Origin: Variovorax sp. EL159
GTDB lineage: Bacteria > Pseudomonadota > Gammaproteobacteria > Burkholderiales > Burkholderiaceae_C
Length of the DNA: 64,000 nt
Direction: 5' to 3'
Assembly: GCF_900100965.1 (NCBI RefSeq)
Contig: NZ_FMUJ01000003.1
Coordinates: 62,001-126,000, forward strand
Shown here: one piece after another, positions 28,327 through 35,728 of the stretch
Position numbering within the stretch: position 1 is the stretch's first letter
Layout of the letters: each line of letters starts with the position of its first letter
The notes under the pieces: generated by a model
What the model was told of the DNA's origin: nothing
Seen by the model: only the letters and a program-made list of their open reading frames with translations
The model's database searches: none
Program-made: the position numbers and the translations under genes

Positions 28327-28961
28327 GCACGCCCGGCACCCAGCAGCCGCTGTCGCCGCTCATTCACCTGATCGACGACGACCAGGCGGTGCGCGAAAGC
28401 CTCGCACTGCTGATCGGCACGGTCGGCCTGCGGGTGCAGGACTGGGCCGATCCGCAGGCCTTCATCGACGGCTTCGACCGCGCGAGCGTGGGCGCCATCG
28501 TGCTCGACGTGCGCATGCCGGGCATCAGCGGCCTCACCGTGCTCGACCGCTTGATGGCGCAGGGCGTCGACCAGCCCGTGATCATGCTGACGGGCCACGG
28601 CACGGTCGAGATGTGCCGTCGTGCCTTCAAGGCCGGTGCGGCCGAGTTTCTCGAAAAGCCGGTGGATGACGAGCAACTGCTCGAAGCCTTGCAGCAGGCC
28701 GTGCGCGCGCATGTGCGCACGCGCGAGCGCTCGCAGGCCGACAACGCCGCGCGCGAGCAGGTCGCGCAACTGTCGGAGCGCGAGCGCGAGGTGCTGGCCT
28801 TCATCGTGCAGGGCCTGACCAACAAGGAGATCGCGCGCACGCTGGCACTGTCGCCGCGCACGGTCGAGACGCATCGGGCGAACCTGTTCGCCAAGCTCGA
28901 TTGCGACTCGCTGGCGCAACTGATCCGGCGCTATGCGGTGCTGGTCGACGGCAAGGCCTGA
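28323..28961 (+). CDS. FixJ/NarL-type response regulator
   Basis: A 212-residue regulator. The receiver domain has the acidic pocket (LIDDDQ), phosphoacceptor D62 (VLDVRMPG), and K112 (EKPVDD) at about the correct spacing. The C-terminal LuxR/GerE helix-turn-helix has LSEREREVLAFIVQGLTNKEIARTL and RTVETHRANL. The GTG start overlaps the kinase stop. It probably acts as an activator, and a long inverted repeat just downstream (28993-29016) is a candidate target. Confidence 0.92.
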   Translation: MSTPGTQQPLSPLIHLIDDDQAVRESLALLIGTVGLRVQDWADPQAFIDGFDRASVGAIVLDVRMPGISGLTVLDRLMAQGVDQPVIMLTGHGTVEMCRRAFKAGAAEFLEKPVDDEQLLEALQQAVRAHVRTRERSQADNAAREQVAQLSEREREVLAFIVQGLTNKEIARTLALSPRTVETHRANLFAKLDCDSLAQLIRRYAVLVDGKA

Positions 28962-28992
28962 AGCGCAGCAGGGCCGCAGGGCAGCGCAGGGC

Positions 28993-29016
28993 GCGCTCCG
29001 TAGAACTACGGAGCGC
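28993..29016. promoter_or_regulatory. 11-bp perfect inverted repeat upstream of the HbpS/GlcG-like gene
   Basis: GCGCTCCGTAG (28993-29003), AA, CTACGGAGCGC (29006-29016). It is symmetric, has a 2-base spacer and no T-run, and lies about 107 bases upstream of the start at 29123. This suits a dimeric regulator site such as that of the FixJ-type protein encoded just before it, but it could also be an RNA hairpin. Confidence 0.5.
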
Positions 29017-29056
29017 CGCGCGTAGCCGTACGAATGGCCTTCGTGCGCGGCGTTTT
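29014..29056 (+). terminator. Possible terminator after the response regulator
   Basis: CGCCGCGC (29014-29021) pairs with GCGCGGCG (29045-29052), followed by TTTTC. An inner ACGAA/TTCGT pair strengthens the stem. It overlaps the inverted repeat at 28993-29016 by three bases, so the two could not both fold as RNA. Confidence 0.4.
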
Positions 29057-29122
29057 CTACAGTGGCGCAGCGGTCGGCAACAGCCGGCGCACTCACCCCG
29101 CATCCACTGGAGAAACCAAACA

Positions 29123-29623
29123 ATGCATTCGATCCTTCGCCTCGGCGGCCTCGCCGTTCTGCTCGCCGCATCCGCCGCCCAGGCCCAGTCGCCCGCGCCG
29201 GCCGTTCGCACCGAAAAGAACATCTCGCTCGCACTGGCCAACCAGATCGCGGCCGAAGCCGTGGCCGCCTGCGCAGCCAACGGCTACAACGTGGCGGCCA
29301 CCGTGGTCGACCGCGCCGGCACCGTGCGTGCCGTGCAGCGCGCCGACAACGCCGGCCCGCACACGCTGGCATCGAGCGAGCGCAAGGCCTGGACCTCGGC
29401 CTCGGCCAAGAGCCCGACGCAAGCCATGATGGAAGGCGCACAGAAGAACCCGGGCGCCGCGAACCTCGTGTACCTGCCGGGCTTCCTGCTGCTGGGCGGC
29501 GGCGTGCCGGTGAAGTCGGGCAACGAAGTGATCGGCGCCGTGGGCGTGGGCGGTGCGCCGGGCGGCAACCTCGACGAGCAGTGCGCCAACGCGGCCATCG
29601 ACAAGGTCAAGGGCCAGCTCTGA
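29123..29623 (+). CDS. Secreted HbpS/GlcG-family protein
   Basis: A 166-residue protein of the GlcG/HbpS family. It has a signal peptide (cut near AQA-QSPA) and a compact domain: ISLALANQIAAEAVAACAANGYNVAATVVDRAGTV, then ADNAGPHTLASSERKAWTSAS, and the glycine-rich LLGGGVPV segment. HbpS of Streptomyces binds haem and modulates the SenS-SenR two-component system. Here it stands next to a two-component system, but haem binding is inferred only from the family. The start overlaps nothing upstream; the stop overlaps the next gene (TGATG). Confidence 0.85.
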   Translation: MHSILRLGGLAVLLAASAAQAQSPAPAVRTEKNISLALANQIAAEAVAACAANGYNVAATVVDRAGTVRAVQRADNAGPHTLASSERKAWTSASAKSPTQAMMEGAQKNPGAANLVYLPGFLLLGGGVPVKSGNEVIGAVGVGGAPGGNLDEQCANAAIDKVKGQL

Positions 29624-30321
29624 TGACGGCGCGCGGTGCCTGGACGGCGGTGTTGGCGGTGGCGCTCGGGTTGGGCGCATCGGCCGGCGTGTCCGCACAG
29701 GTGCCGCCGCTGGCGGCCGAGGTGCTGGCCTACGACGGGCTGCACCGGGCCGCCTGGCATGGCGACCTGCCCAAGCTGAAGGCGCTGATCGCTTCAGGCG
29801 CCAGCCTCGATGCGCGCGACCCGCGCGGCCGCACGCCCTTGCATGTCGCCACCTATGCGCGGCAACGCGATGCGGTGAAGTTGCTGGCCAAGGCCGGCGC
29901 CAACCTCGACCTGCTCGAAGACGACCGCTACGACGCGGTGACCATCGCGGCCGTGGCCGACGACGTGGCCACGCTTTCGTTGCTGCTGTCGCTCGGCGCA
30001 AAGGCCGGGCAGACCACGAGCCGCTACGACGGCACGGCGTTGATCGCCGCCGCGCACTTGGGCCACGACGACGTGGTGCGCCGCCTGATCGCGGCCGGCG
30101 CGCCGCTCGACCACGTCAACAACCTGCACTGGACCGCGACCATCGAATCCATCGTGCTCGGCGACGGCGGACCGCGCCATCAGCGCACGCTGGCCGCGCT
30201 CATCGACGCGGGTGCCAACCTGAAGCTGGTCGACCGGCAGGGCAACACGCCACTGCAACTGGCCAGGGCCCGGGGCTACACCGCCATGGTCAGGCAACTG
30301 GAGGCCGCGCACGCAAAGTAG
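29623..30321 (+). CDS. Exported ankyrin-repeat protein
   Basis: A 232-residue protein with a signal peptide (cut near GVSA-QV) and about four to five ankyrin repeats from residue 40 to the end. Examples are RGRTPLHVATYARQRDAVKLL and GNTPLQLARARGYTAMVRQL. Ankyrin repeats bind proteins. It starts on the last base of the HbpS-like stop (TGATG), so the two exported proteins are coupled and may act together in the periplasm. Confidence 0.88.
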   Translation: MTARGAWTAVLAVALGLGASAGVSAQVPPLAAEVLAYDGLHRAAWHGDLPKLKALIASGASLDARDPRGRTPLHVATYARQRDAVKLLAKAGANLDLLEDDRYDAVTIAAVADDVATLSLLLSLGAKAGQTTSRYDGTALIAAAHLGHDDVVRRLIAAGAPLDHVNNLHWTATIESIVLGDGGPRHQRTLAALIDAGANLKLVDRQGNTPLQLARARGYTAMVRQLEAAHAK

Positions 30322-30365
30322 CGCGGCTCGAGGACAATCGGGCCTCGCCACGAGGAACCCGTCCC

Positions 30366-31010
30366 ATGTACATGCCCCCGCAGTTCAATGCCAAGGACCC
30401 GGCCATCGCGCTGGAGCTGATCCGCTTGCACCCGTTCGCGAGCCTGATCTCGAACGACGACGACGGCCTGCCGTACGTCACCCACCTGCCGCTGGTGGCC
30501 GAGCCGCGAGAGGGCGACGAGCTGGTCCTGTGGGGCCATTGCGCCAAGCCCAATCCGCACTGGCGCTACCTGCAGGCGCGGCCGAAGGCGGTCGCGACTT
30601 TCCTCGGGCCGCATTCGTACCTGTCGCCCTCGGTCTATCCCGATCTGGCGCGCGTGCCGACCTGGAACTACCTGGCGGTCCATTGCACCGTCGAGGCCCG
30701 GCTGGTCGAGGAGCCGGCCGCCAAGGACGCCTTGCTCAAGAAGCTCATCGGCGATCACGAGCCCGCCTACGCGCAGCAGTGGCGCGACCTGGGCGAGGAG
30801 TTCCAGCTCAAGATGCTGGCCGGCATCGTCGGCTTCGAGCTGCGCGTGACGGCGCTGCAATGCAAGGTCAAGCTCAACCAGCACCGCCGCGAATCGCATG
30901 CCGCGATGCACGCGGTCTACAGCGCGGGCACGCCGGACGAGAAGGCACTGGCCGTGTGGATGGACCGCCTCGGCATGAACGCCGAAGCGCCCGCGACGGA
31001 GGCCCGCTGA
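30366..31010 (+). CDS. PaiB-like FMN-binding regulator
   Basis: A 214-residue PaiB/FMN-binding split-barrel family protein. The N-terminal MYMPPQFNAKDPAIALELI is diagnostic. It continues with LPYVTHLPLV, WGHCAKPNPHW, FLGPHSYLSPSVY and a C-terminal FELRVTALQCKVKLNQHRR. Bacillus PaiB affects sporulation and protease genes; function here is not known. The ATG at 30366 fits the family start. Confidence 0.9.
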   Translation: MYMPPQFNAKDPAIALELIRLHPFASLISNDDDGLPYVTHLPLVAEPREGDELVLWGHCAKPNPHWRYLQARPKAVATFLGPHSYLSPSVYPDLARVPTWNYLAVHCTVEARLVEEPAAKDALLKKLIGDHEPAYAQQWRDLGEEFQLKMLAGIVGFELRVTALQCKVKLNQHRRESHAAMHAVYSAGTPDEKALAVWMDRLGMNAEAPATEAR

Positions 31011-31011
31011 A

Positions 31012-31248
31012 ATGCGCGCGCTGGGGTTGATCGGACTCGTGCTGGCGTTGCTGATCGTCGGACTGATCGCGAAGAAGCAGATGGGGGGCGGTGTTTCGGC
31101 CGCATTGCCCACGGTGCCCGGTGTTGCGGCGCCAGCGGCGGGCGAGGCGCCGGCCACGGTGCGCGACCAGGCGCAGCAAGTGCAGCAACAGGTCAAGCAA
31201 GCGCTCGACGCGGCCGCGCAGGCGCGCAAGCTGCCGGATGACAACTGA
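31012..31248 (+). CDS. Small single-span membrane protein
   Basis: A 78-residue protein with one hydrophobic helix (about residues 4-20), a glycine-proline linker and a Gln/Ala-rich, probably helical C-terminus. It starts 1 base after the PaiB-like stop, and its 3' end overlaps the tadA start by 11 bases, so it is part of the cluster. No family is recognised. The tight packing supports that it is translated. Confidence 0.65.
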   Translation: MRALGLIGLVLALLIVGLIAKKQMGGGVSAALPTVPGVAAPAAGEAPATVRDQAQQVQQQVKQALDAAAQARKLPDDN

Positions 31249-32365
31249 GAACGCATTGCCCTCGCAACCGAACAACAACACAAACGACGACGCGCATTGG
31301 ATGGCGCTGGCGCTGGCCGAGGCGCGCCTTGCGGCCGAAGCGGACGAGGTGCCGGTCGGCGCGGTGCTGGTCAAGGACGGCCAGCTCATCGCCACCGGGC
31401 GCAACACGCCCGTGGCGCAGCACGACCCGAGCGCGCACGCGGAGATCAATGCGCTGCGTGCCGGTGCCACCGCGCTCGGCAATTACCGCCTGGACGGCTG
31501 TGAACTGTTCGTCACGCTGGAGCCCTGCGCCATGTGTGCGGGCGCCATGCTGCATTCGCGCCTGGCGCGCGTGGTGTTCGGCGCGACCGACCCGAAGACC
31601 GGTGCGGCCGGCTCGGTGCTCGATCTCTTTGCCGAGCCGCGCCTGAACCATCGCACGCAGGTGCAGGGCGGGGTGCTGGCGGATGAATGCGCCGGCGTGC
31701 TGCAAGCCTTCTTCCAGCAGCGCCGCAGCATCGCGCGCGAGCAGGCCGAGCCCTTGCGCGACGACGCGCTGCGCACGCCGGCAGAGCGCTTTGCCGCGCT
31801 GGACGACTACGCCTTTGCCCCGCATCACGTGTACGACCTGCCGGGCCTGCAAGGCTGGCGCCTGCAGTACGTGGACGAAAGCGGCCAGGGCGATCCGCTC
31901 GCCTGCTGCCTGTGCCTGCATGGTCCGGGCGAGTGGGGCTACTTCTTCCGGCACCTCGTCGGCGCGCCCGGACTGCGCACGCTGGTGCCCGACCTGATCG
32001 GTTTCGGCAAGAGCGACAAGCCCAAGCGCGAGGCGACGCACACCCTCAAATGGCATCGCGACGTGCTGCTCAAATGGCTCGACCGCGTGCAGCCGGGGCC
32101 GATGGTGCTGGTGCACAGCGCGGCGGCCACCGCGCTTGCATCGCTGCTGCAGGCTGCGGCAGGTGCGCGTTTCGCGGCGACGCTCGTGGCGCCGGAAGGC
32201 GGCGAGCGCATCAAGGACGCATGGCGCGCACCCTTTCCCGATCGGGGCTACGAAGCCGCGCTGCGCGCGCTCGGCCCCATCGCTTCTTCTTCGGGCCCGA
32301 CACCGGTTCAGGCCCGCGCGCTGGCCCTGCAGGCGCGCAACGCAATGGGATACTCGACCTCGTGA
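31238..32365 (+). CDS. tadA: tRNA adenosine(34) deaminase TadA fused to a truncated alpha/beta-hydrolase domain
   Basis: Residues 1 to about 170 form TadA, which deaminates A34 to inosine in tRNA-Arg(ACG). Zinc ligands are H67 (HAE, with the catalytic E69), C97 and C100 (PCAMC). NYRLDGCELFVTLE and VVFGATDPKTGAAGS are typical. Residues about 185-375 are an alpha/beta-hydrolase-like segment with CLHGPGEWGYFF, VPDLIGFGKSDKP and LVHSAAATALASLL. It lacks the usual G-x-S-x-G flanks and ends before a C-terminal His region. The 375-residue length is more than twice normal TadA. The frame is continuous without stops, so the fusion is read directly. Confidence 0.9.
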   Translation: MTTENALPSQPNNNTNDDAHWMALALAEARLAAEADEVPVGAVLVKDGQLIATGRNTPVAQHDPSAHAEINALRAGATALGNYRLDGCELFVTLEPCAMCAGAMLHSRLARVVFGATDPKTGAAGSVLDLFAEPRLNHRTQVQGGVLADECAGVLQAFFQQRRSIAREQAEPLRDDALRTPAERFAALDDYAFAPHHVYDLPGLQGWRLQYVDESGQGDPLACCLCLHGPGEWGYFFRHLVGAPGLRTLVPDLIGFGKSDKPKREATHTLKWHRDVLLKWLDRVQPGPMVLVHSAAATALASLLQAAAGARFAATLVAPEGGERIKDAWRAPFPDRGYEAALRALGPIASSSGPTPVQARALALQARNAMGYSTS

Positions 32366-33333
32366 GCAAACACATCTACATCTACTCTCCCTCCAGTGCC
32401 ATCCGCGACAAAGCCGCCTTCCGGCGTGGCGTGAAGCGGCTCGAGGCACTCGGTCATGAAGTCGAAGTCGACGACGCGGCACTCTCGGTGCATCAGCGCT
32501 TTGCGGGCGACGACGCCACGCGGCTGGCCGCCATTTCACGCGCGGCCGCCAGCGGCGCCGACGTGGCGCTCATCGCGCGCGGTGGCTACGGCCTCACGCG
32601 CATCCTCGATGCGATTCCGTACAAGGCCGTGGCCAAGGCGATCGACAAGGGCACCGAATTCGTCGGCTGCAGCGACTTCACCGCGCTGCAGAACGCGCTG
32701 CTTGCCAAGACCGGTGCCGTCACCTGGTCGGGCCCCGCGGTCGGCGAAGACTTCGGTGCGGAGGACGGCCCCGACGACATCATGGAAGCCTGTTTCGACG
32801 ACCTCCTGAGCGGGCAGGGCGAAGGCACCGGCTGGCGCATGCCGGCACGCGATGCCGAGCTGAAGCTCAAGCCCGTGCAAGACGCGGTGCTGTGGGGTGG
32901 CAACCTGTGCGTGCTGACCAGCCTGCTCGGCACGCCGTACTTTCCGGCCATCGACAAGGGCGTGCTGTTCATCGAGGACACCAACGAGCACCCGTACCGC
33001 ATCGAGCGCATGCTCGACCAGCTGAAGCTGGCCGGTGTGCTCGCACGCCAGCGCGCGATCGTGTTCGGCCAGTTCACCGGCATCCGCAAGGTGCCGGGCT
33101 ACGACCGTGGGTTCGGGCTGAACACCGTGATCGACCGCCTGCGCGCCACGCTCAAGGTGCCGGTGCTGGCCGGCCTGCCGTTCGGGCACGTGCCGACGAA
33201 GGTGCTGCTGCCCGTGGGCGCGAAGGTGTCGATGGCGGCCGAAGGGCGTGACGTGTTCCTGGTGTGGGGACATCGGCATGACCATTCGCACGACGATCAC
33301 GCGCGCCACGACCATCACCATCACGCCCATTGA
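32362..33333 (+). CDS. ldcA: LD-carboxypeptidase (MccF/LdcA family)
   Basis: A 323-residue serine peptidase of the S66 family, which cuts the L,D-peptide bond of recycled tetrapeptide from peptidoglycan. Hallmarks are IARGGYGLTRIL, the nucleophile elbow VGCSDFTALQ (S104), VLFIEDTNEHPYR and PFGHVPTKVLLPVG with the probable active His. No signal peptide is seen, as expected for a cytoplasmic recycling enzyme. The GTG start overlaps the tadA stop. The last 20 residues are histidine-rich (HDHSHDDHARHDHHHHAH), a metal-binding-like tail outside the fold. Confidence 0.88.
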   Translation: MSKHIYIYSPSSAIRDKAAFRRGVKRLEALGHEVEVDDAALSVHQRFAGDDATRLAAISRAAASGADVALIARGGYGLTRILDAIPYKAVAKAIDKGTEFVGCSDFTALQNALLAKTGAVTWSGPAVGEDFGAEDGPDDIMEACFDDLLSGQGEGTGWRMPARDAELKLKPVQDAVLWGGNLCVLTSLLGTPYFPAIDKGVLFIEDTNEHPYRIERMLDQLKLAGVLARQRAIVFGQFTGIRKVPGYDRGFGLNTVIDRLRATLKVPVLAGLPFGHVPTKVLLPVGAKVSMAAEGRDVFLVWGHRHDHSHDDHARHDHHHHAH

Positions 33334-33393
33334 AAAAAGAGCGCGAAGCCGCCACGGAAACGAGGGCGGCCACGGACGGGCCGCCGGACGGCT

Positions 33394-33729
33394 TCAGCCG
33401 TTGTTGGTGAAGCGCTGGTGAGCGCGCGGCCCCATCGAGCCGGGCAGACCGCCCTTGAACATGCTGTTGATGGCTTTCATCTGGCGCCGGGCGGCCGATT
33501 CACCGTCGATGTCGCTGAGCGCGATCATCACGTCCTGGCGCAGATACCAGAGCGCTTCCATGTCCACCGCGAAGCGCACGCGCTGGCTGACACGCTGGAC
33601 CGAGTGACCGCTGCGGCCCTGGAGCGCCGAAAGCATGGCTGTCCGGATGCGTCCCAGCTGGCTCTCTGCCACCTGGCGGGAACCGAAGCCGGGCAGGTTC
33701 AGCAGACGAAGAATGCGGCGGAAGGGCAT
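33394..33729 (-). CDS. Conserved-looking protein of unknown function
   Basis: A 111-residue basic, mostly helical protein with no signal peptide. It has FRRILRLLNLPGFGSRQVAESQ near the start and WYLRQDVMIALSDIDGESAA in the middle. I do not recognise the family. Length, codon third positions and position downstream of ldcA (convergent) support a real gene. No good SD precedes the ATG. Confidence 0.6.
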   Translation of the reverse strand: MPFRRILRLLNLPGFGSRQVAESQLGRIRTAMLSALQGRSGHSVQRVSQRVRFAVDMEALWYLRQDVMIALSDIDGESAARRQMKAINSMFKGGLPGSMGPRAHQRFTNNG

Positions 33730-34066
33730 GTGACAAAAAGCGTATTGCCGGAAGCAGGGACGGCCGCTACCTTAAGCCTCAGTTCACCGTTGCACAAGAT
33801 CAGAAACAGTGTTTCTTGTTTGTAAAACAACACGCTTTACTTCACGTTTTCACCGATATTTGTGATTTGTTTCCCAAAGTACTACATGTGATCGATGCCC
33901 TCAGGGCATCCACCGGGCTGTTACGAGCGTATACATATGGTCAACAAGGGAGTGATGCGGAGCGTTCCTTGTATGTCTGGCCGAATGCCGAGGAAACCGC
34001 TTGCAGAGAAATGTGAGGAGCCTTGACCATAATCAACCAGAGATCGCAAGAGAGAATCACAACAGT
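33730..34066. other. AT-richer intergenic region upstream of the adenylate cyclase gene
   Basis: These 337 bases are markedly richer in A+T than the flanks. They contain TTGTTT-GTA-AAACAA (33816-33830) and GATGCCC-TCA-GGGCATC (33894-33910) inverted repeats, and a GTATAC stretch near 33930. No ORF with coding character is seen. It probably holds the cyclase promoter and regulatory sites. Confidence 0.45.
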
Positions 34067-35014
34067 ATGGGTGTCAATTCCACAGTCGTATTCGCGGACT
34101 TGACGGGGAGTACCAGGGTCTTCGAGGCCATGGGGAATGCACGGGCTACCGAAACGGTCACGCGACTTACTCAATGGATCGGTGGCGTCTGCCAGGCGCA
34201 CGGCGGCCGGGTGGTCAAGTCACTGGGGGACGGTGTGTTCGCGATCTTTTCGAGCGGGGCCGCCGCCACGCACGCGGTCATCGAATTGCAGCGCTATCAC
34301 CAGAAGCGGCTGCTCGTCTGGCCGGCACCCCTTCGCATGGCATTGCAGATCGGCGTGGCGAGCGGCGAAGTGGTGGAAGTGGAGGGCGACTGCTACGGCG
34401 ACGCCGTCAACCTCGCCTCGCGACTGAGCGACCTGGCCGGGCCGGGCCAGATCTGGGTGACCGATGCCGTGATCTCGCAACTGCGCGAAGGTGGCGTGCA
34501 GCATCGCGACCTTGGCCTCATCAACATCCGCGGCCGCAGCGAAATGTCGGTGGTGCATCGCATCGACTGGCAGGAAGACGTGACCTCTTTCCTGACCGTG
34601 CCGGCCGCGCTCGCGCCCCTGAGGATGCCCGACTCTTCATTCGGGCAGATCGAGCTGGCGTGGCTCGACGTTCGCTCGATGTTTCGTACCGAAGAACTGC
34701 CGATCCACCTCGGGCGCGTCGACGACGCGCAGTTCGTGGTCAACGACCCCCGTGTCTCGCGGCTGCACGCGCGCATCGAAGTGCGGCAGGGCAGTTGCGT
34801 GCTGATCGACGTCAGCACCTATGGCACCTGGGTCCGCTTCCACGGCAATGGCGGTCCGAGCACCGAGATCGCATTGCGGCGCGAAGAATGCGTGCTGCAT
34901 GGCCGTGGCGAGATCGGCCTCGGCGCACCGTTGAGCGACTTCAGCGCGCCGACCATCGCCTTCAGCACCACCAGCGGCGACGTGATGCTGTCGCGCCGCG
35001 AGATCGCCGGCTGA
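34067..35014 (+). CDS. Class III adenylate cyclase with C-terminal FHA domain
   Basis: A 315-residue soluble protein. Residues 1-190 form a class III cyclase domain: metal aspartates D11 (FADLTGST) and D55 (SLGDGVFA), K51 and D108 at the purine-specifying positions of adenylyl cyclases, and N115/R119 in GDAVNLASRL. Residues about 210-310 form an FHA domain, seen as IHLGRVDDAQFVVND followed by RVSRLHARIEV. FHA domains bind phosphothreonine. The product should make cAMP under control of a phosphorylated partner. No transmembrane segment. The ATG at 34067 is used; an earlier in-frame start at 34001 is less likely. Confidence 0.88.
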   Translation: MGVNSTVVFADLTGSTRVFEAMGNARATETVTRLTQWIGGVCQAHGGRVVKSLGDGVFAIFSSGAAATHAVIELQRYHQKRLLVWPAPLRMALQIGVASGEVVEVEGDCYGDAVNLASRLSDLAGPGQIWVTDAVISQLREGGVQHRDLGLINIRGRSEMSVVHRIDWQEDVTSFLTVPAALAPLRMPDSSFGQIELAWLDVRSMFRTEELPIHLGRVDDAQFVVNDPRVSRLHARIEVRQGSCVLIDVSTYGTWVRFHGNGGPSTEIALRREECVLHGRGEIGLGAPLSDFSAPTIAFSTTSGDVMLSRREIAG

Positions 35015-35145
35015 CGCGCCTCTTCGCACCGCCCGCCACCGGTGACGTTTGGCAACCACCCGGGCGCGTCGCGGGTGCACCGCATGCATACATCGGGCGT
35101 TGCGTATCCACCTGGGCGCTGTCCGCCCTTGGCCCTGGAGCCGTT

Positions 35146-35496
35146 GTGAACTTCAAAAATCATTCTTCTGTTTTCAAATGGGTCGCCATCGGCGCAATGG
35201 CCGCTGGCGCCTTGCTGGCCGCCGGCGCGGCCAGTGCGCGCGGAAGCTGGTCGGTGCAGATCGGCACGCCCGGCCTTGCCATCGGTGCCTACCCGGCGCC
35301 GTACTACGCGCCGCCGCCGGTGTACACGTACCCGGCCCCGGTCTACTACGACCCGCCGCCGGTCTACTACCGGCCGCCGCCACCGGTGTATTACCGCCCG
35401 GCGCCGATCTACACCCCGCCGCCGGGACGCATCTACTACGGCCCCGGCTATCCCTACCGTCCGCCGAACGACGACTGGTACGACGAGCGCGACTGA
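35146..35496 (+). CDS. Exported Pro/Tyr-rich protein
   Basis: A 116-residue protein with a signal peptide (cut near ASA-RGS) and a mature part made almost wholly of repeats of the PPPVYY/PAPVYY type, rich in Pro and Tyr. Such proteins occur in cell envelopes, and the function is unknown. The GTG at 35146 is chosen because it opens the signal peptide (residues NFKNHSSVFKWVAIGAM). Repetitive content makes homology calls unreliable. Confidence 0.7.
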   Translation: MNFKNHSSVFKWVAIGAMAAGALLAAGAASARGSWSVQIGTPGLAIGAYPAPYYAPPPVYTYPAPVYYDPPPVYYRPPPPVYYRPAPIYTPPPGRIYYGPGYPYRPPNDDWYDERD

Positions 35497-35598
35497 GCGA
35501 CGTGGCGCCTGGATCCGCCAGGCCGCCCACCTGCTGAAGGCTTGCTGAAGCATCGCCAGTTTTCTGGCATGCCATTTTTGTTTCCGGAAGTGACCAAA

Positions 35599-35618
35599 AA
35601 GTCACATTAAGTCACATT
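35599..35618. repeat. Tandem 10-bp repeat upstream of the DUF1800 gene
   Basis: AAGTCACATT occurs twice with no spacer (35599-35608 and 35609-35618), and GTGAC lies 10 bases before the pair (35590-35594). It lies 110 bases upstream of the DUF1800 start. Helical phasing of the two repeats (about one turn) suggests a protein binding site, for example a regulator of the exported pair. Confidence 0.5.
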
Positions 35619-35728
35619 TGTAGATCTGATTCCCTTGCTTTGGGCTAACCCCCTCTGCGATTTCCGCAGGGCATGCCACTTGCCTTGAATCGCCCGACCG
35701 GCGTTGGAGCGCCGCAGGAGCGAGGAAC

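Noticed and set aside
33271..33333. His-rich C-terminus suspected to be a cloning tag or assembly artefact
   Set aside because: The tail mixes His with Asp, Arg, Ser and Ala and uses native codons, and the gene is in a continuous chromosomal context.
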